A DNA stretch of 64,000 bases from Crocodylus rhombifer (lineage: Eukaryota > Chordata > Crocodylia > Crocodylidae), in NCBI GenBank assembly GCA_038503035.1, contig JAVSML010001065.1:290792-354791 (forward strand), read 5' to 3'. Position 1 is the stretch's first letter. Every line of letters begins with the position of its first letter. Under the pieces are notes generated by a model. That model worked only from the letters and a program-made list of their open reading frames with translations, searched no databases and had not been told where the DNA came from. A program made the position numbers and the translations under genes. This document shows positions 57,915-64,000 of this stretch, in pieces.

Positions 57915-60828
57915 GATGTACCACACAATAAGTTTTAGTAGAAATTCTGTATAAAAGTGTTACATGTAAACTTTAGAAATATTACAAAACCTTAATATTT
58001 GATTACACTTTCATTTAACTGGCCTTCAGCCAAAGCTATGTTCAGAATTTTCAAAACCTTGTTAACTTTGACTGTAAACGGCATTTCACTAAGAGTACTA
58101 ATATATAGCCTGAGTGTGTTAATTTACTAGTTGAATAAAACGGACATTCTATTATATGTCAACACTCCTTGCCTGCGAGAGTCACTGTCTCGGACTTGTT
58201 TCCATTCATTTCAAAGGTTTAGTTAACACAGCCTAAAATGAAACTTTGAATGAAGAAATTTTAGAGGCCTCCTAATATGAAACACCTAAAATAGCATTTA
58301 AGAGCTAAGGAATAATGGGCTATCTCCTTTTTGCTTATTTACCTTCCTGTGTCCTCTAGCTTTCTAACATTCCTTCAGCTTAAGGATGCCTTCTGTGTTT
58401 TTCCAGAGACTTGTACAAAATGATTGGTAAACATATTATGTATCAATAGTAGATGCATTGTACACTGCATATTCTAATATATTTTCTGAATATTTATCTA
58501 ATTTCCTTTAAACTCTCCCACCCAGGAACTACAGAAAACTGCACTGGCCTTCAACATAATAGAATAGGAAAACCAATTGTTTAATATAGATTTGGTTTCG
58601 ATAATAAAATCCTAGAATGATATCCAGAGTTTCTAAAACAATATTTTCTAATTACAAGTTTCATAAATCATAGGCACAAAGGAGGAAAGGAAGTGGAAAA
58701 GTAAAAGAAAGTAGGTAGTTAAGTTTTCAGTAAGCCTAACTCTAGTTTCAAATACACTATTATAAATACTGATGAAATCCATAAATATTACTGGTGTAAC
58801 AAAATATTATGCGGGCCACTGTATGGTACTGGGGCAGGAGTAATAGTACCTTATGCTTTCTCAGACCTCCGCACTACACCCTGTTTAAGTAGTCAACACA
58901 TGATGCTTGCTCCCTTGCTAGGAGATAAAACTCTGCCTCCATATCATTTTAGAGGGTGCTAGACCTGGGTAAAGTGCTTTAAGGAGATTTAACTTGTGTT
59001 CTGGTGAAAATATTTGCTTTCTAGTGATTTTTCAATGTCGTAATCCCTGTGAATAAGGGCTAAACCTTTCCCATCTAAAACTTTTAGTAACACACACGAG
59101 GGAGGATATTTACCAAAATTAGTGACATCAGCTATTTGGCTATTTCATTATATTTTTTTCTAAACAAGCTGCTCTTACTTAAAACATTTCCCCTTCCCAT
59201 TGCCTTCTACTTTTGATAAAGTGATGGCATGCATTCATTCTTATGGTGGTTGTTGCCAAATGGCAGAATATCACTTACTTTACAGGAATAAATCTGTGTG
59301 CAGATCCAGAGATTTCAGTCCTCTCACCTGAACCACTGGCTCAGGTGGTTTGAATCAATGCATACTGAAGCTAATATCCAGCCAATGTTCACTGGTAGGT
59401 CAAGATTTTTATTCTTTAGTAATATGATTCCAAAAGATTTGAATCATCCCTGAAGTTTTTTGGCAAGTGTCAATGTTTGCTAAACTCACATTTAGAACAT
59501 CATCCAAATAATTAAGGTTTGATTTTAAACTTGCAATTTTCCTCATTACTATGCATTGCAAGAGTGTACTACAAACATTGGAATCCCATTATTGGTTCAT
59601 AATATGATGCCATTACTGTGTCCCAGCTCAAATTACCGTTGTAATGGCTACTGACTTCCAATAACCTACCCCGATGCAAGATTCCACAGGGGAAACACAG
59701 TTTATGTGAGGCACAACTATAAATGTCTCATAATATACATAAAAGACCAAATTGTGCATAAAAGACAGAACATACCCTGAATGCAAAGTCTCTGCACTGC
59801 CTCTAACAGATGTTTTCTTTCATGCTGCCCAGAAAATATATGGCTTGGGAATTGCCTAAATACAAATATATTATTGATTTTTCAAACATACCTGCCAATA
59901 CCAATTGTGGCACCCATAGTTGCTGTTACAAACTCACACTGTACTTCCTTGTCTTCTCATTTTAGCTACACTGATGATGATGACACTATGGGGCTATCTG
60001 GAGATTTTGTAGGATAGTTGCTCCCTTTGCAGTCCAAATGCACTTGGGTGTCCTCATTTGCAGAACCATTAAATATTGCATTATCACATTCTCTTTATCA
60101 ATGTGATTTCAGTTCTTAATTGCCTTAGAGGTATTGTAATTAAATTTGGCTCCCCATTGTCCACCACAATTTTGTGTCTTTCTCATTGCCATGTCTTAAG
60201 TTCCCTCTGTTTCATTATTACATCAGCTGTTACAACAGTCCTATCAAAATGCATATCACATAGGCAATCTGACTCCATCAGGAATATTTTGATTTAAATT
60301 TTTTTTAATTTAATTTTTTAAACAAATTCAATTGGAACTGAAAACTTCTGTTTTTTTCAGTATTTAAGTTCCCATTGCTCATTGAGTAAACTGATTAAAT
60401 TCATCTTCACAATATACTAGACCTAGTCATATTTAAAACAAAAGATAGCATATCACAAATAGAGATGTGCAATACATATTTTCACTTTATTTCACAAACT
60501 ATATATTTATACATATATAAAATGTAGACAACTGCTCAATCTATCAGGGATAATTCCCCATTTAATTTTTCTTTCATCTGTCTCATTCTATAATCTTCAT
60601 CTTACAGTAAATAACTCCCTGCCTCCCACATCATATGCTCTGTCAAGTTTCTACTTTGTAATTTTAAATGATAAAAAAGCCACACTCCTTTTAATACATG
60701 CATGGCTGTATCCATCTGTTGATGCATGAGTCCACAGCAATCCCTTTCATTGTATTATTACATTTTTTAAAATAATCCATTATCTTAGCCCTTTAGTTAT
60801 GTTAACTGTAGAGGCTGCATTCACACAG
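57915..60828. other. Unassigned AT-rich stretch
   Basis: Almost 3 kb of AT-rich DNA. I see no gene, LINE fragment or element end. Confidence 0.5.
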
Positions 60829-60830
60829 CA

Positions 60831-60960
60831 CACTGACTCCTCAGTAGCTCATTACTACCATGCAATAGCATCACATGGCATGCGTGCAGTAGCGTTGCAG
60901 GGCAAGCATGACGTGACACTCCTCCACAATAGTAATGAGCTACTGTGCAGTCAGTGTCAC
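60831..60960. mobile_element. Short palindromic MITE
   Basis: Arms 60831-60857 (CACTGACTCCTCAGTAGCTC, ATTACTA) and 60930-60956 pair over almost their whole length (CAGTAGCTCATTACTA is perfect), about 70 bp apart. The spacer has GC-rich CATGGCATGCGTGC-type sequence. No flanking duplication was confirmed. Confidence 0.6.
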
Positions 60961-61220
60961 TTAAAAGCCATTCAGCAACACTACTGCACAGTAACTCCAG
61001 TTCCTGCACAGTCATTTAATAGGGTTGTGCAAAACACCACCATTTTGTTTCGACTTCCATTTTGCTGTTTCAATGGGACAGTGTTTCATTTCATTGTGAA
61101 GCACTATTCTATTTTGTTTCAGCAAAACTGTTTCACTGTTTCGACGTTTTGCCCATAGGCTATAATGGGGAATCAAAAAACTGCCTATATCTTTGCCATT
61201 TTTTGGCAGGTTTGGACTAA

Positions 61221-61493
61221 AGCACCAGGGATGGTAGCTCCTTCTGAAGGCATGAAGCCTACCAAGTTTCAAGGCAGGCTTCTGGGAAACTGCACCTCAA
61301 GGTGCTGACAAGCAAAACTAGTATCACGTGTGTGTTAAGGCACAACTGGGTTAAAACAGCAAGCATGGTAGCCCCTGCTGAGGCAATGATGCCTGCCAGG
61401 TTTCAAGGAGATAGGAACATGGATTTCTGGGAAACTGCACCTCAAGCTGCTGACCAGCAAAACTCATGACCTGACTTTGTGTGTGTGTTAAGG
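61221..61493. repeat. Diverged tandem duplication (about 130 bp)
   Basis: Units at about 61221-61343 and 61358-61493 share TGGTAGC(T/C)CC, GCCTRCCARGTTTCAAGG, TTCTGGGAAACTGCACCTCA, GCTGAC(A/C)AGCAAAACT and GTGTGTTAAGGCA in order. They lie in the non-coding part of the hAT element. Confidence 0.8.
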
Positions 61494-61794
61494 CATACCC
61501 TCACTGGCACTGGAGCCTCTATACGACATGGTAGTTTGCCCCAGTGAGGCCTCCTCCTCCCCTACAGACTCCGCTCCATCCATCACTTTAAATAACAGCA
61601 GGTAAGCAGTGCACTGCAGCACAGTAGCACTACCATCTCAGGCAGCCAAACTGTCACAGAGCCTTTCTTTTCTTTCCTCCAGGAGCTGCTTCTCCAGCAG
61701 CTGCCAAAGAACTCTCCCTGCCAGCCCCAGTCCTGGGGCTTAGATGTGCCCAGGGCCCTGCCTCTTTCCGGTCAGCTGATGGGGAACAGATGCT

Positions 61795-62045
61795 AGGGTT
61801 GTTGGTCTAAGGGCATAGCACTGGCAGACAAGGGTACCCCGCTTCCCTACCACCCTAGCCTGTCCCTCACCCCCTGACACCTCCATTTTCATTTACACTG
61901 ACTAGCTTTCTTGCCTGCATTGCATGTGAGCCTCTGGCTTTTTTACTATTCCTTCCATCCTGGAACAGCACACACACCAAATTATCAGGTGCTTACTTAA
62001 CCTGACAAAGGGTTTTTCAGCTTGAAAGCTGGTATCCCAGGTAGC
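61795..62045. repeat. Repeat with hammerhead-like core, copy 3
   Basis: On the plus strand TTACTATTCCTTCCATCCTG (61943) is followed by CCTGACAAAGGGTTTTTCAG and CTTGAAAGCT (62001-62030), matching copy 2 read on its minus strand. On the opposite strand, 61803-61843 carries CTTGTCTGCCAGTGCTATGC and CCTTAGACCAACA, another part of the same family in inverted orientation. So either two fragments face each other or the copy was rearranged. Confidence 0.5.
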
Positions 62046-62459
62046 TAAGCTGAGCTCACTGGAGCCTCACAACTCCACTGTAACCAGCAAGCCTCAAGCC
62101 TGTCAAAGATGTGATGGGTCTGGGCTTTCCCCAGCCAGGACTATGTGCATGTGTGTGATGCCTGGAGATTATGGCACCTACATCCCCTTTCACCAGGGGA
62201 ATCCTTGGTCCTGGCATTTCCTGGGGCTGCCATGCCAGCAGCAGTCCCACCAGGCCTCCCTGACCTTGGCAGAGTGCAGTTTTAGTGGCCATATACAGGA
62301 CCTGGAGCCTCCTCCTTCCTCATAGCCCTAGCCTATACCTCCAAGTTTAGTCTGTCATGGGAGCTCAGCAGGGACATGTTCTTTCCCTGATAGCTGGTGA
62401 TGCAGTGAGTGCCCCCTCCAGCTCTGAGAGCAGGGCATTAAATGGTTTTATAAACAATG

Positions 62460-63990
62460 AAAAAAGGAAATATGTGTGGATGTAGTGAGGAGGGTGGCAT
62501 TCACTTTGTCTGCACCTGGAGCTTGGAGAACCCCAGCAGTGGGAGGTTCACCTTCAGGAACACCAGGTGCTCCACCAAACCAGGATCCAAGGAGATACAG
62601 TGGGATGTCACTACATCATCACCAATGCTTAACACCCTGTCTTGCAACACTAGTCAGTGGACAGGACAGTTGTTTGCAGGCAACTGTGGACAGATCCAGC
62701 CACATCTGGCTGCAGATTGCCCAGTAGGCCAAGGGGGTTGCACAGCAGCGGCTCCAGATTTTCGGTGAGATAGTTAGCCACCAAGGCCTGAGTGCTACCT
62801 ACCTGATGGTGGGGTCTTGTGCCTCTGGACCCCACCATGGAAGCCATGCCCTTGGCTCACATTGACAGTGCCTGTAGTGAAGGTGGATACTGGCTGGTGG
62901 ATGGTGTGCTGGCATGGGACAGTGGATCCCTCTCTTCCATGTCTGGTGAAACCAGCTTGCCCCAGCCAGGAACATGAATCCCCTGAAAGCTCTCCATTTG
63001 GCTCTGAAGTTTCCTCACCACAGGGGTTATCTGCCCAAAGAGGGCATTGGCAGCACTGAGGGTCTTGGTAGCCTCAAAAAAAGGACCACCAAGATTTGGG
63101 AGATGCTATCCTACTCAGCTCCATTAAGGGGGCCACTAATCCCAATCTCCCCAAGCAAGGCCATCTCATCGATGGCTTTCTGTTGCTCCACCAGCCTCTC
63201 AAGCATCAGGTATGTGTAGCTCCACCAAGTCTCCACATCCTGCATGATTTTGTGCTGAGGGATGCTCATTCTGCCGGTTTTTCCCACAACATCTTGCCTC
63301 CTTTGAAACTCCAGTGGAAGTAACCTGTAACCTTCCTGCATTTGGAAATGAGCTTGCTGGTGGTGCTGGTGCCATCACCGGCACCTCTGTCCCTCTCCAA
63401 GGCATCCCTGACAATGAGGTGGAACTTGTGTGCCACACAGTGGATGCCAACAAAGTTGGCATCACAGACTGCCTAAACCATATTGGCCCCATTGTCAGTG
63501 ACCATGAACCCACAGGTTAGTTCACGCTGGTTCATGGCCCCTATGATCTCTGTTGCTGTGTGGGACTCATCCAGCACCTCAGCTTGAAGGAGAGCCCACT
63601 GATGGCCCGACTGGTTGCACCAGTGCCCTGTGAAGGAGAGGTAAGCATGATCTCCATCTCAGCTGCTCCAGACATCCAAGGTGAATTGTAAGGCCACCTG
63701 TGGACCTGCCTTGTGCAGTTCCTTCCTCAAGTACTACCTGCATGCCTCATACAGGGAGGGCACCACTATCCTGCTGAAGGTAGTGCATGTGGGCACTTGG
63801 TATGATGGGGCCATGAGCGCCATGAACCACCTGAGCCCTGGCCACTCAACTAAGGAGAAGGACTGGCCATCCACAGCAAGCATCTCCTCAGTGGTCTGGG
63901 TGATTTTGCTCGCTTTTGCAACACCCCCCCTTCTGTCCTCCTTTCCCTCACTGTTCTTGGCCACCCTCTGCTTTGTGGGGATGGGGACTT
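62460..63990 (-). pseudogene. hAT-family transposase pseudogene, 5' part beyond the window
   Basis: Minus-strand segments in order: ITQTTEEMLAVDGQSFSLVE and FMALMAPSYQVPTCTTFSRI (63734-63900). Next come FTLDVWSS (about 63690), with the expected first catalytic aspartate, and MVTDNGANMV (about 63500), with the second. Then HCVAHKFHLIVRDALER, KCRKVTGYFHWS and HKIMQDVETWWSYTYLMLER (63200-63270, the RWNSTYxMLER block with R changed to W). Then EATKTLSAANALFGQITPVV (about 63050) and MASMVGSRGTR (about 62830, usually SMVDPRYK). hAT transposases cut and paste elements bearing matching ends. Stops after SLYEACR, WSS, NMV and NGAE plus frame changes make it non-functional. The BED zinc finger would lie past 64000. 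Confidence 0.88.
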
Positions 63991-64000
63991 TGGAGCAAGA

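Larger units (their letters stand above)
61021..64000 (-). mobile_element. Large hAT element, one end plus broken transposase
   Basis: The left terminus AGGGTTGTGCAAAACACCAC opens a TTTCG/TTTTG-rich region (61040-61160, GTTTCGACGTTTTGCCCA) that matches the ends of the 55.1-kb MITE. Farther in are a tandem duplication, an inserted repeat with a hammerhead-like core, and from about 62460 to the window edge a transposase on the minus strand, reading toward this terminus. The other end lies beyond 64000, so target duplications cannot be tested. Placing the end and the transposase in one element is an inference from position, orientation and family. Confidence 0.62.

Overview
The window reads as non-coding vertebrate nuclear DNA, most likely from a crocodilian or another non-avian reptile. 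The grounds are dominance by CR1 LINEs in several age classes, many 8-bp-TSD hAT-type non-autonomous elements, Tigger/pogo-like and 3-bp-TSD palindromic elements, tRNA-derived SINEs, microsatellites and a 10-N assembly gap. I found no host protein-coding exon, rRNA, functional tRNA or CRISPR array that I could support. The long open frames (up to about 310 codons) are either broken CR1 reverse transcriptase or GC-rich interiors of non-autonomous transposons. The species call is an inference from repeat content only.

Layout. 0.8-2.3 kb: a decayed non-LTR retrotransposon of a non-CR1 type, interrupted by a CR1 3' end; then a hAT-like end and a CR1 piece. 4.16-4.95 kb: a hAT-type element with 8-bp duplications. 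7.3-9.1 kb: a 1.8-kb minus-strand CR1. 11.6-12.3 kb: an element with a TGA 3-bp duplication. 12.9-15.4 kb: an ancient CR1, a younger CR1 and a small palindromic MITE. 18.4-22.0 kb: a nest in which an old CR1 was hit by a 2.56-kb CR1 (7-bp duplication) and by a 188-bp hAT MITE (8-bp duplication). 23-35 kb: a repeat with a hammerhead-like core, hAT elements, SINEs, a strong hairpin, minisatellites and fold-back elements. 35.6-37.2 kb: a plus-strand CR1. 40-44 kb: a deleted CR1, a fold-back element, two joined CR1 pieces and a Tigger/pogo-like element. 45.2-47.6 kb: a large element with 3-bp TGT duplications that contains an inverted piece of the 30.6-kb family. 48.6-57.9 kb: several MITEs, some nested. 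61.0-64.0 kb: one end of a large hAT element carrying a broken transposase on the minus strand.

How the parts relate. Small elements share ends with larger ones: the 55.1-kb hAT MITE (and a 23.8-kb end) match the end of the transposase-bearing hAT at 61.0 kb, which suggests that element type mobilised them. The CR1 copies show a gradient of decay of the F/Y-x-D-D catalytic box. Nesting gives a relative insertion order. The non-repeat stretches are AT-rich and show no recognisable gene.
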